Under the pieces are notes generated by a model. It searched no databases. It had not been told where the DNA came from and saw only the letters and a program-made list of their open reading frames with translations. Both the position numbers and the translations under genes were made by a program. From Protea cynaroides (Eukaryota; Streptophyta; Magnoliopsida; Proteales; Proteaceae), in contig CM053271.1 in the NCBI GenBank assembly GCA_028583415.1, positions 89,143,534 to 89,207,533 of the forward strand: DNA of 64,000 nt, in the 5' to 3' direction. Positions 48,956 through 60,144 of this stretch are shown here, in pieces (position 1 is the first letter of the stretch; each line of letters opens with the position of its first letter).

Positions 48956-49048
48956 GGCATTGATTTGTTTGGATGGAGGACTTGTTGTCTTTTCTTTGAT
49001 TGAAAAGAGGCTCTTTTGATTGAGGTTTTGAGATTGATTTTCTGAATA

Positions 49049-49504
49049 AGCTAGGGCTCTGCATTTGATTCACTTATAGACTGAGATTGACTTGATCTTT
49101 GAATGAGCTAGGGCTCTACATTTGCTTCATTAATAGGTTGAGATTGACTTAATCTTTGGATGAGTTAGGGATCTGCATTTGATTCCCATATAGGTTGAGA
49201 TTGACTTGATCTTTGAATGAGCTAGGGCTCTACATTTGATTCACTAATAGGCTGAGATTGATTTGAACTTTGGATGAGCTAGGGCTCTGCATTTGATTCC
49301 CATATAGGCTGAGATTGACTTGATCTTTGAATGAGCTAGGGCTTTACATTTGATTCACTAATAGGTTGAGATTGATTTGAACTTTGGATGAGCTAGGGCT
49401 CTGCATTTGATTCCCTTGTAGGCTGAGATTGATTTGAACTTTGGATGAGCTAGGGCTCTGCATTTGATTCCCTTGTGGGTAAGAACTCAAAAGGTCACTT
49501 TTAG
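49049..49504. repeat. Tandem array of exact 57-bp units with a two-unit higher order
   Basis: AGCTAGGGCTCT (or a close variant) begins at 49049, 49106, 49163, 49220, 49277, 49334, 49391 and 49448, every spacing 57. Units alternate between a CTACATTTG...CACTAATAGG form and a CTGCATTTG...CCCATATAGG form over most of the array, so the repeating block is 114 bp. Stops occur in all three frames of a unit, so it is not a protein repeat. Confidence 0.95.
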
Positions 49505-52065
49505 AGTGAGGAATTTGCTATTGCTTCTGAAATGAGCAAGAACTTAGAAGGTCACTTATAGGGTGATACTGAATGACTTATCTTGGCAGTTCCTACCAGC
49601 TTTGGACCTTCGGGATTGAAATAGGAATATCCTTCTTGGAAGCTCTATGGCTATGAACCTTTAGGATGCTTGAAAGTGACCCATACAGGAAGGCTTTGTT
49701 GACTTTGAACCGTTAGGGTTGGAATCCGACCCATCTTGGAAGTCTATTGACTTTGAACCTATAGAGTGCTGGACATATTTGAAATGATGGTGAATTCCTT
49801 GGCAGTTTTCCAAGTTTTTTTGCCCCTGCTTTGTTGGTGAAGGCATAAAACATGACATCAATGGAAATGGTGTCATGGACTTCGCTGGCATGATACCTAG
49901 ATTTGAAATTTGTCATTTATGACCTGGTATTGAAAGTTTGACTCAATTTCAGCATGGTAGGGATGACTTGGTTGCTCCCTTGGAAAGGTTCCATGTAATT
50001 TCTTCAGCCAACATTGATGTTGTTGGATTTTGGATTGAAAGAAACTCTAGCGAGGATTTTGGACAAGAATGAGGGGAGCTTGACAGTCTCTAACCAAAGT
50101 GATTTTATTGATTGACCTTGGTGTTAGACTATCGAGGGGCATCTGATCAACTAAGTTCTTTGACTGAGCATTATGGTAGACCAAATTGGTAGAATAGCCA
50201 AGCGGCGATGAAATGTGACTTGGGTTTGGCCATCAATCTAGGCTCATGAAAAGCTCAGGGCATTGCAACATTGTTGTGCCAATTTTGAAAGATGAATGAA
50301 CCATGGCCCCAAAGTAGGCACAAGGAGCAAAGGATTCGAAGTGTTCCTTCAGAGAATTTGGTGACCAAATCCTAACAGGTGATCGACCACATTGGATTTT
50401 CTTCATCAACAGGATTGGGAGAACTGAAAAATTGGCAAAAACCAACTTGGATGGACCTACTTCTGTTGAATATGAAAGTAGTGACTTCAGACTAGACAAT
50501 GGATCCTTGATGTAATGCTCATGATCAAGTTCGATTCCTCTACATAGGGTATATCTATGCCCCAATGTCTGCATGTTGTTACAGACCGCTATTATAGAAG
50601 GAAATGGGAAATCTAACAGAGTTAGAACAAGGTTGAATCTGGATTGCATTTAGAATTTGACCATGCTTCTGAGGTCAAGGGAAGATTGACAGATTGATTG
50701 CAGAAAATGATTTCTTAGATAAATCCTTGTTGAATCTTGAAAAATGAGGGAGCTGATGATGAATTTGGCTACATCCGTAACCAGGCCATGAGAATTTGTT
50801 CTCTCCCTAACATGACCAAAGGATTTGAAGATAGAATTCTGTTGAAAGGCAATGCTACGGAGCCCAACAGATGATGGTTTGTTCAACTCCTCCGAGTATG
50901 ATTCACTGGAGAGCAAGAGGGGTTCTTTTCCTTATGGAGGGGAGACTGGTATGACACTTGTCTATATGAACCACTGAATTTTTCTATGAAGGGCCAATGA
51001 GGGCAATGCTTTAGGGTTGCATCAGGTCGCCTATCCCCACTGAGGTATTATGGGTTGCCCATTGAGGTTTCTCGGGTTGCCTTTCCCTGCTGAGGTTTCT
51101 TTTCTTCCCATTATTTTTTTTCATTTTCTTCTTTTGCAAATCCCATCTTGGGTTGAATAAAGAGTCCTGATATGGTGAAGATATTGCCAAAATTATGGTC
51201 CTATCCAATGGTCTGAAACCCTTAGGGGAAATCTGAACGGCATGACTTTTATGACAAATGGGTAGCCTTGCCCCATTGTTTAAGTTGACACCTACACGTA
51301 TTGATAGGCGGGCAGCTATTTGAATCATCACTAAAAGCGATCTTAGGGAAATGCAGTCCCACACCAAAATTGAAAATGGTGCCAAATTATGTTTTCCTTT
51401 CTTGGAGATGTTCAGATGGAACACGTGTCCCAACAAGCTATATCGAGATTCTGAATCAGTCATGATCATATCTGGGGTTGAAACCTTTAGGTTTGTTGAC
51501 AAGTATTGATGTTGAAGGTCCAAGAGGACAGATGTGAAACTGTCCACATGGGTCTACCATTGGGAGAGTGTTTGGTTGTTTATGTAGAATGGGTTTATCT
51601 TACCGAGAAGATCCCATTTTATTGGCTTGAGAAATGAAGGGCTTATAGGAACCTTGGGAAGCCGTCGGATGTAATGAACGACAGATGAGAGTTCCAGCCA
51701 GATTTATGAATTTGTACATAAAATGATGACATGATCATGAGATACAATGCCATAAAAATTGATAATCAAAAGAAGGGCTTGTGATAGAGACTCCTTGGAA
51801 AGCCGTCAGATTGATAGATGGGAGAGAGAGTTTAATGCCGATGAGAAATGTTTCTCTGATAATGAAGAAGTGATGAGATCATCTCCTGTAAAGGCGGGAT
51901 GTAATTGGCCAAAATCAAAAGTCCGGTCCAACATGTTGTAAATCTTGACGAATGATCGAACTTGCTGTCAGGCTTTGGTTGGAACTATCATCCTCTTGAA
52001 GTGAGAGGGACAATTGGCTTACTGTCAAGCTCCAATGCCATTCAACATCTTACTATTTTCTTTTC

Positions 52066-52070
<5 letters not shown>

Positions 52071-52098
<28 letters not shown>
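52071..52098. repeat. Poly-T run
   Basis: 28 uninterrupted T, embedded in a T-rich tract from about 52050. It could be the reverse-oriented tail of a retroposed sequence, but nothing recognisable adjoins it. Confidence 0.9.
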
Positions 52099-53091
52099 AT
52101 TTATTTTTTGGATGTGAAGGCCACATAATGCAAGGCTTCGCTTGATCGCGAAATTGAATCCGACTTTCAATATTGGATTTGAATCTTCTTCTTCCAAACA
52201 TTTCCAATCGGATAGAACGTCTTTGCCCCAACTAGCACTCGATCTTCGGAAACTTTATGAGCATTTGTGACTGCTCAAATAGTATCTGATTTTATCTGAA
52301 TGGTGAATTCGTATGCTATCCTCTGGAAATTAATCATCACCTTCTATCTGATGTGACTGCCTTCCCATTATTGATGTAGATAAAACATAGGCTTGAATTT
52401 TTTTTTTTTGGGTATCCCAATGACCTCATTCTTTGATTTTGAGATTGATCATTCATCATGTATCTCTTGCTTGCAGATGATATACTTTGTAAGAACTTTG
52501 GTATTTCCATCTTCTTGGTGGCACATATGTCCTCCACTCATTTGTACTGATTGGCTGACCTGTTGATATGATTTGTTATTATGTAATGCTTTCCTTGGAA
52601 TCTTTTCACAGATAGAACAAATGGTAGCTTCTCCAATACATGTTTCTTGAGACTACTCTTGTGTCTCCCGATTGATCATTTAAAGCTTTCCCAGACGGGT
52701 TGGATTTTTCTTTCTCAAGAGGCCGGGTGGCATAGAAGTTCAGGAGATGGCTCATCATTTCAATCATCTTTAGAGTCGAATTTGGCTGCACACGTAGAAT
52801 AGGAGGATGTATGAAACTCGGGAGGAAATGTATGGAAGAGACAAGGCACAGAGTTTGAAATCCCAAACGGGGTGATTTTCTTTTACTTGCACGACAGATT
52901 GGACTAGACTTGTCAACAAACATATTGATCTTGGACCGAGACATGGATGACCTATCAAATACCGATAATAGAAAGTTAAAACAACTAGTTCGTCCAAGCG
53001 GCTCCAGTTGGGCATAACGCCTTCGATGACCACCTTCAGTCGTTGCGGGAATAAGTCTTCCTTCAGATCTCTAATAGCAGGACTCATCATG

Positions 53092-55416
53092 TGTAAGACC
53101 CGCACTCTGAAAACCCGGTCTAAACCTTGGTTTTGTGTCATGACAGGTCTTCCGATCATCACCGGGCCAGACGGGGCAAGCGGATAACAAACAGGTACAA
53201 AATTGGACCGAAGTCGACCAATTATACCTGATTTTAGGTATACCGGTCGATGGTACCGGTCTTGGTACCGGTCGACCGATATGGCCTGCGCAGTTATGTG
53301 CGGGAATCTAAAAATTGGTCTCTGCAGGTCCCGCTTTCCTGATTTCGAATCCTAGAAGTTTCCTAATCCTAGTAGGGTTACTAAACCCTATTTCTAGCCT
53401 ATAAATACACCCTTAAGCCTTCCCAAATCCTTTCCATTGTCTCTCACAAACCCTAGAGAAGAGAAAGAGCTTGGAAAGGAGAAGGAGCTAGGAAGAAGAA
53501 GGAGGTGCCGCCATTACCGTTCGATGACGCTCTCATTACGCCGGTCAACGGTAAGTGTTTGAATCCATCTTCTTACCCTATGTTAGTTGTGTGGGTGGAT
53601 CAATACCATGCAAAGTAGGTATTGATCTAAAACCCTAAATTTGGCCAATAAACCCTAAGTTGCCGTCAAACCTTAGATTTGAGTTTCGAGATGATATTCA
53701 TCGAAACGAGACTTGAATGAGTTGGGGATAACTCTAACTCAAAGCCTAGACTTAGAATGGATAGGAAAAACCCTAAAAATCCATGGAGGATGATCGTCGG
53801 CAGTCGAAGAACCCATGTATGGTCTTCCGGAGACGTACCGGTCGACTATACTGCGACCGGTATGTTGCGACCGCTACCTCTCGGGAGGTTATCTGTGGGG
53901 ACCGGCTGACCATACCGGTCGCCAGTCTTTCCCACAGAGCTGCGACCGGTATGTTGCCACCGGTCAGCTCTGTGAGGGTATTTGTAACCCTGTTGGTTTC
54001 CGACCAACATGAAACTCTAAGAATGTTATTTTAATGAAACCCTAATAATATTGTAGGACTTTGTGACTTATCGTTTGGATCTTGCGACGTGGAGCAAGCT
54101 AACCAACGAGCGTCAGGTAAGGGAATCTGACCTAAACCTAATAATTAATGGACAGTAAATCATTGTTAATCATTGAATATCTATGATGTGATGTTTGTGC
54201 ATATTCACATGCCATCCTTTACTTTCAGTTATTATTACTGTTCATGCATTGATAGGATGTGATTGTTAGGCATGTGATTGTTTTCGTTAGTGTGTGGAGT
54301 GGGGCATGGGCCTGGGATCGCTCTTTACACTAGCACCTTTTGTAGTATTCTGTCTTAACGTGCTTTGTACGGGTGGGGTATCAGGGGAAGGTCGTGGTAA
54401 GGTGGTCTCCGATATTGATGTTGTCCCGGCCATTGTTATGTGGTACTGTGGATTCTGAGTCGACGCTGGCTTATCCACGATGCTTTAGCTCTATCTCTAT
54501 GCCGTAGGGAGTTATGTTGGGATAGGGTCTACCTGCGTATTGTTTCTATCCTAGCGGGTTAGTTGCGGATAGGGCATCAGGGGAGGTGTGGGAATGCCTT
54601 AGCTCTATCTCTATGCCGTAGACGGCTGTACTGGGAAAGAGCATACATTGTTGACATATAGGATTGGTTAGTTGCGAGCCCAGTTTGCGAGCCCTGGCCA
54701 GTAGGGGCTTAGGTACTGGTATGGGTAGAGTATCAGGGGAGGTACGGGGGTATCTTAGCTCTATCTCTATTCCATGATGGGTGCATGTGGGCAGATGGGG
54801 GTGTGATCCATGCTGTGCCACACACTCGTGTATAGAGGTGCGGGGGCCACCAAACCTTTCTATAGCACATTGCAAACTTAAAACCGGACCACGAAAGATA
54901 AAATTGATTGTTACTCTTGCATAATCTTGTGAAACTGTCTGATTGTCTTACTGAGCTATGTTGTGAGCTCACCCTTTGTACGTACATTGTTTTAGATGTT
55001 GATGCAGGTTACACTGTGGATGACTACATGAATGCTCCTATGTATGGTGGTGTTGCAGCGTTGGACGTACAGGCAGGAGAGGACGAGCATGACGCTTCAT
55101 GCGAGTGCCCTTTCTGCGTGTACCTTTGATGGGATTTTTATTTAGTTGTTTCAATTATTTTTGTTTGATATTAAGAGATGTAAAAGATATTATATTTTAT
55201 GTTAGAATTTGGATAATTGGATATTTATTTAAGTTATCAATAGATACTCAGTTCATTCTATTTAAAGTCTTCCGCTGTATATTTATATTCTGATTGTAGT
55301 TATGTGTAATGGTTTGTATGAGTGGACACGGCCTATTCGAGATCCTGGTGTGAACCGTTGGTTCAATGACGGTTCACTCACACCATTCTGGTTGGATCAG
55401 AATTTGGGGTGTGACA
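53092..55416 (+). repeat. 5' LTR of element 2
   Basis: TGTAAGACCC...GGGTGTGACA. TATA box TATAAATA at 53400. Two zones carry many ACCGGT motifs (53240-53285, 53838-53965). Downstream, TTAGCTCTATCTCTAT recurs near 54486, 54599 and 54757 inside degenerate repeats. Frames of 60-110 codons here are LTR sequence. Confidence 0.95.
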
Positions 55417-55418
55417 AC

Positions 55419-55431
55419 TTGGTATTAGAGC
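55419..55431 (+). other. Primer-binding site of element 2
   Basis: TTGGTATTAGAGC, two bases after the LTR. One change from the Met-tRNA consensus TGGTATCAGAGC. Confidence 0.85.
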
Positions 55432-55742
55432 TCTCGGGCTCTGTTCCAACAAACCATATTGCACTTAACTGAGTCGATGAACTGAGTAAAGAAAAATTAA
55501 AAATCTTAAATACAAACACACCCTAAGCATTGTTTGATACCTGAGACGGACTAAGAAAGAGAATAATATACTATGTTAAATATGAAACTTAACATGTGCA
55601 CATACACTAGATAGGAAAAACCATGAAAATTTTCATTAAACAAGAAAATTGTAGCAAATGATATAGTGCTACAGGGTACGGTCCACAAACCGGACAGTTA
55701 CCCTGTTATATGTAGAACAGTCATGAGTAAGTGAAAGAAAAA

Positions 55743-56016
55743 TCATGGGGTAGGGGGCCTAGGAGGTATGGGGTCCGCTATATCATAGTCTCGCTCGTAA
55801 GCGACCCTGAGCCAGTGCACCTGATCCTGTGTGACTCGGAGGCTGCGAGTCAATTGTGCCAAGTCGCGGCTCATCTCGCGCTGAGTGTCCCTGATCTCCA
55901 TCATCATACCCATCATGGTGTCGGAGGGAGGCTGAGATGGTCCAGCGGTAGAGGTAGATGGTGGTGCTGCTGGTGTAGGCTGTGGAGCTGGCGCTGGTAC
56001 TACACAACCGATGCAG
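55743..56016 (-). CDS. Antisense open frame in the 5' internal region of element 2
   Basis: On the minus strand a frame is open from about 56016 and ends at TGA (55745-55743). The first ATG at 55916 gives 57 residues: Met-rich (MMGMMMEIRDTQREMSRD), then a heptad-like helix (LAQLTRSLRVTQDQVHWL) and a Pro-rich end. Upstream, without an ATG, about 30 more residues are Pro/Ala-rich (VVPAPAPQPTPAAPPSTS). This looks more protein-like than the sense frame. It lies between the primer-binding site and gag. It may be an antisense ORF, or an inverted piece of the Gag N-terminus. The copy in the next internal region (63734 on) has lost about half of it through a deletion and gains an early stop. Confidence 0.4.
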
Positions 56017-56159
56017 AGTAGCCCAAGGCCGATGGGCCAAGCACAGAATGTACCACCACCGCATCAGTTTCCGTCGCCTTCTGCGTACCCGGAGCTTATC
56101 CGTATCCACCACCATGGTACGGAGCAGACACGCAGGGACAACATGATCTGAGCAGGTTA

Positions 56160-57032
56160 GTGGGTAGATTCTTGAAGTTGAAACCTTCATCGTTTACGGG
56201 CAGGACAGGGAAACCATTGTGGCCAGCACAGTGGGTTGCAGAGATGGAAAAGAACTTCCGATTGATGACTTGTACTGAGGAGGAAAAAGTATTATTTGCC
56301 ACTCATATGCTGAAAGAAGACGCAAATGCTTGGTGGAATTCTACACGGGCATATCTGGAGACTAAGTATGCGCTGGTTGATTGGGAAGTATTTAAAGCTG
56401 CTTTCTTTGACAAGTATTTTCCAAAGAGTTTCAAAGATCAAATGGAGAAAGAGTTTCTCAATCTACAGCAGTCTCAGTTGACCGAAGATGCTTATCAGCA
56501 AAGGTACGAAGAGCTATTCTTCTTCGCACCGGCCAGTATGCAAGAGGAGGAGACCAAGACACGTAGGTTCACTATGGGACTACGTGGAAGCATCAGAGAG
56601 CATATCTTGGGTTTGGACAAGAAGATCTACAACGAGGCTGTGCAGGTTGCGAGGGTGATAGAGTCCAGTCAGAGGGACAACTTCTTTGCTCAGAACAGGG
56701 GAGTGAAGAGACCTGCTAGTGAAAGTTTGGGTGGCGGTAACAATAGACACTTCCGTCCATACAGGGCTCAGACTGCTACAGTGCCTGCAAGGCACAATGC
56801 GGCACCACCTGTGCCACAGTTCGCTGGACACAACCCAAATATCAAATGTTATAACTGTCAACAGCTGGGACATGTCGCAAGGAACTGCACTCTACCTAAG
56901 AAGCAAGCTCCCCAGCAAGGAAAAGTGTATGCGATCACCACTGAAGAGGCAGCCGCATCACCTGATGTGGTAACTGGTACGACTCTATCCCTTACTATTT
57001 GGCTTATTCTATCATTTTGCATCAGCATGTAG
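56160..57032 (+). pseudogene. Gag of element 2 (capsid core and zinc knuckle), 3' end broken
   Basis: 290 codons as read. It contains the plant retrotransposon gag domain (about residues 15-150: WVAEMEKNFRLMTCTEEEKV, ANAWWNS, DWEVFKAAFFDKYFPKS) and a CCHC zinc knuckle near residue 232 (CYNCQQLGHVARNC), which packages the RNA genome. The first codon shown is inside the domain: the frame continues upstream through PYPPPWYGADTQGQHDLSRL to about 56085, after a probable 1-base shift near 56080, and the true N-terminus lies in or before 55985. After VVTGT the frame leaves the expected path to the protease and stops at 57032, so Gag-Pol continuity is lost. Confidence 0.88.
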
Positions 57033-57039
57033 ATCTAAG

Positions 57040-57595
57040 GGGCAATAAATTCCAAGAATTGTAAATGTAGCTGGTATACCCGCCAGAGTATTATTTGACT
57101 CTGGGGGCCACGCACTCCTTTGTTTCTATTTCTTTTGGGAAGCGAATGGAGTTACCAATCAAGCATTTGAACCCAAGCTTGATAGTTTGCTCTCCACTAG
57201 GAGTTGAAGTGGCTTTGACCGAGTATTATGGACCATGTACTGTATGTATTGACGGCCGAAACTTAGAAGCAAGCCTAGTAATACTTGAGATGGTAGATTT
57301 TGATGTCATCCTGGGAATGGATTGGCTAGGCCGTCATTCAGTCGTCCTATTATGTGGTGAAAGAAAGCTTGTGCTTACTGACAAAGAGGGAAGGGAGTAT
57401 AGCTTCGCTAGGATCGAGCTACCTAGGAAGCGAAAGCTGATTCTCTCCGCCCTAAAAGCCAAGAGATGCTTAGAGAAAGGGGGTATGGGTTATCTAGTAT
57501 CTGTAGTCGACACCAATGCTGAGGTGCCAAAGATGGAAGATCTAGAGGTGGTACGAGAATTTCCAGATGTATTTCTAGAAGATCTTCAAGGTTAA
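57040..57595 (+). pseudogene. Retropepsin-type protease of element 2
   Basis: The aspartic protease that would cut Gag-Pol. The active-site block Asp-Ser-Gly is encoded at about 57098, but a run of five G there shifts the frame: the N-terminal side (VLFDSG-like) is in one frame and THSFVSISF onward in the next. The rest is open to 57592 and includes VILEMVDFDVILGMDWL, the conserved C-terminal protease motif, then a linker to reverse transcriptase (VVREFPDVFLEDL). A TAA at 57593 replaces a codon in the usual linker. No active enzyme is expected. Confidence 0.88.
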
Positions 57596-57619
57596 CCACC
57601 AGACAGGGCTACAGAATTT

Positions 57620-58768
57620 GTGATAGACCTTATGCCAGGTTCGGCGCCGGTGTCTAAAGCACCATATAGAATGGCCCCGACCGAGTTAAAGGAGTTGAAG
57701 ACCCAATTACAAGAATTGTTGGATAAGGGCTTCATACGACCTAGTATATCGCCTTGGGGAGCACCTGTATTATTCGTCAAGAAGAAGGATGGAAGTGTAA
57801 GGCTGTGTATTGACTACCGTGAACTGAACAAGTTGACGATCAAGAATCGATACCCTTTGCCTAGGATCGATGATTTGTTTGACCAGTTACAGGGTGCAAA
57901 GGTTTTCTCAAAGATCGATCACCGATCAGGGTATCACCAACTGAAGATCAAGGCCGGAGATATTCCGAAGACTGCTTTCAGGACGAGGTACGATTATTAT
58001 GAGTTTCTAGTTATGTCTTTCGGGTTGACCAATGCTCCAGCATCGTTTATGGAACTGATGAACCGAGTGTTTCATGATATGTTGGACACTTCGGTCATCG
58101 TATTCATCGATGACATATTGATTTACTCTAAGGACATGGAGACTCATACAGCGTATTTGAGGGCAGCCCTACAACGGCTGAGAGAGGTGAAGCTTTATGC
58201 AAAATTCAAGAAGTGCGAGTTTTGGCTAAAGGAGGTGGCTTTCTTGGGCCATGTGGTATCTAGAGACGGTATCAAGGTTGATCCAAGTAAGATAGCTGCT
58301 ATAGTAGGATGGGAAGCACTAAAATCTGTCGCGAAGATTCATAGTTTCCTTGGGTTGGCTGGTTATTATAGAAGGTTCGTGGAAGATTACTCCAGGATCG
58401 CTGTTCCACTCACCAGATTGACCAAGAAGGTAGAGAAATTCATATGGACAGATGAGTGTGAGAAGTGCTTTCAGACTTTGAAGTCAAGACTTGTCTCTGC
58501 ACCTATCTTGACCATCCCAGAACCAAGCGTACCGTTTACTTTATATACGGATGCTTCGGGGTTGGGTATCGGGTGTGTTCTGATGCAAGGAGAACAGGTG
58601 ATTGCTTATGCATCAAGACAGTTAAAGGAGCATGAGAAGAACTATCCTACGCATGACTTGGAGCTAGCAGCGGTTATACATGCAATCAAGACTTGGAGAC
58701 ACTACTTGTACGGTGAGAAGTTTCAGATCAAGTCAGATCACAAGAGCTTAACTTATCTTTTCACTTAG
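57620..58768 (+). pseudogene. Reverse transcriptase and RNase H (part) of element 2
   Basis: 382 codons. Reverse transcriptase motifs in order: KKKDGSVRLCIDYRELNK (about residue 53), VFSKIDHRSGYHQ (catalytic Asp kept, neighbouring Leu changed to His), MSFGLTNAPASFMELMNRVF, and the FIDDILIYSK catalytic pair near residue 172. RNase H begins at LYTDASGLGIGCVL (about residue 311) and continues to HYLYGEKFQIKSDHKSL. A TAG at 58766 stops the frame where element 1 has a Gln codon (a C-to-T change), and the same frame resumes at 58769. Confidence 0.92.
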
Positions 58769-59767
58769 AAGGATCTGAATATGAGACAGAGGAGATGGTT
58801 GGAATTGTTGAAAGATTATGATTGCGACATCCAGTACCATCCGGGTAAAGCAAATGTGGTGGCTGACGCCTTAAGCAGAAAATGGGTATCGGAACCTGAG
58901 GCAGGACCAAGTACAAATGCTGCATTGTGTGCCGCAGCCTCTGGTTCAATCAAAGGTGATGAAGAGTATATTATAGAGACTGTAGAAGATCCAGTTGAAC
59001 AAGGCTTAATTCATAAGTTCACCATGATGTTCGCAGCTTTGAAGATCTCGCCGGATCTAGTTGATGAAGTCAAGGTAGCAATTCTACAGGATCCATATCT
59101 CAAGACAGTGCAAGAAGACTTAGAGAAGGGTACAAAGAATCCTGACTTTACCTTGGATGCAGACAAGGTACTCAGGTATCGTGGACGGTTATGTATACCT
59201 GAGAGCGAAGACTGCGATATCAGAGACCGAGTTATGACTGAAGCTCATTACACTCCATATTCGATACATCCAGGAAGTACCAAAATGTACCATGATCTAA
59301 GAAGACTATATTGGTGGAGGGGTATGAAGGCTGATAGAGCTCGTTTTGTGTTTCAGTGTCTGAATTGTCAACAAGTTAAAGCAGAAAGGCAGAGACCCAC
59401 AGGTTTACTACAGCCATTATCGGAATCTGCATGGAAGTGGGATTGTATTACTATGGATTTCGTCACTGGCTTACCTTTGACACCAAGGTCAGTGGATGCA
59501 GTCTGGGTTATAGTGGTTCGACTTACCAAGACAGCTCGATTTATTGCTGTCAGACCTCAGTATACCATGGAGAAACTGGCCAAGTTATATGTTGATAATA
59601 TAGTCAGACTTCATGGCGTTCCAGAGAGTATAGTATCCGACGAGAGATCTCCCGTTTTACATCATAGTTCGGGAAGGATTACGAAAAGCTATGGGAACAA
59701 AGTTGAAGTTCGGGATAGCTTTCCATCCCGACGGACGGGACAATCGAGCGAACTATTCAAATTTTAG
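58769..59767 (+). pseudogene. RNase H end and integrase (part) of element 2
   Basis: Begins with the RNase H/linker block MRQRRWLELLKDYDCDIQYH. The integrase zinc region (HPGSTKMYHDLRRLYWWRG; CLNCQQVKAERQ) and the start of the catalytic core (WDCITMDFVTGLPL with the first Asp; VPESIVSD with the second) follow. Just after the second Asp, near 59640, the frame shifts, and the remaining residues to 59767 are out of register. The element 1 counterpart shows what should follow. The third catalytic acidic residue is not encoded in frame. Confidence 0.9.
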
Positions 59768-60144
59768 AAGATATGCTCTGAGCTTGTGCATTAGATTTCA
59801 AAGGAGCTTGGGATGAGAAGCTATCACTTATCGAGTTTGCTTACAACAACAACTATCAGGCTACAATTCAGATGGTCCCATATGAAGCACTCTACGGGAA
59901 GAAGTGTCGTACACCTCTGTTATGGAACGAAGTGGGAGAAAGAAGAATTGTAGGACCGGAGTTTGTTGAAGAAACTTGTCGAGTGATTGATAAGATCAAA
60001 GAAAGAGTAAAGACAGCTCAAGTTCGGTCGGAGCACTATGCGGATAACCGACGTCGAGATCTGGAGTTTGCAGTGGGTGACAAAGTGTTCTTGAAGGTAT
60101 CACCGGTGCGAGGTCTGAAACGGTTTGGTAAGAAGGGGAAGCTT
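59768..60144 (+). pseudogene. Integrase C-terminal part of element 2
   Basis: After stops near 59779 and 59791 the family sequence resumes (IEFAYNNNYQATIQMVPYEA, LYGKKCRTPLLWNEVGE, DKIKERVKTAQ, VFLKVSPVRGLKRFGKKGKL). The last phrase is cut at the foreign insert at 60145, and the open frame 59872-60177 runs a few codons into it. Confidence 0.88.

Larger units (their letters stand above)
46143..53091. other. Non-coding, repeat-rich block, probably LTR/UTR of a large gypsy element
   Basis: It opens with TGTGAGGACAAAGATGG and AAGTCGCCACCTAGATTTAGG, and has ATGGGGTGCTTACAGATGCC with CCCCTCTTTAG near 48270-48300. I associate such phrases with long LTRs of plant Tat/Ogre-like gypsy elements; this is from memory and needs a search. 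Four tandem arrays lie in 46600-49504. From 49505 to 53091 there are minus-strand frames up to 178 codons (51011-51547) with no domain or plausible start context; I do not call genes. The right side is cut by element 2 at 53092. Confidence 0.45.

Noticed and set aside
49049..49504. CRISPR-like regular repeats
   Set aside because: Repeats are contiguous with no unique spacers, and the DNA is clearly a plant nuclear sequence.
51011..51547. Minus-strand frame of 178 codons in the repeat-rich block
   Set aside because: It is the longest frame outside the transposons but has no recognisable domain, mixed composition and no supporting context. It sits in DNA that looks like LTR/UTR sequence.
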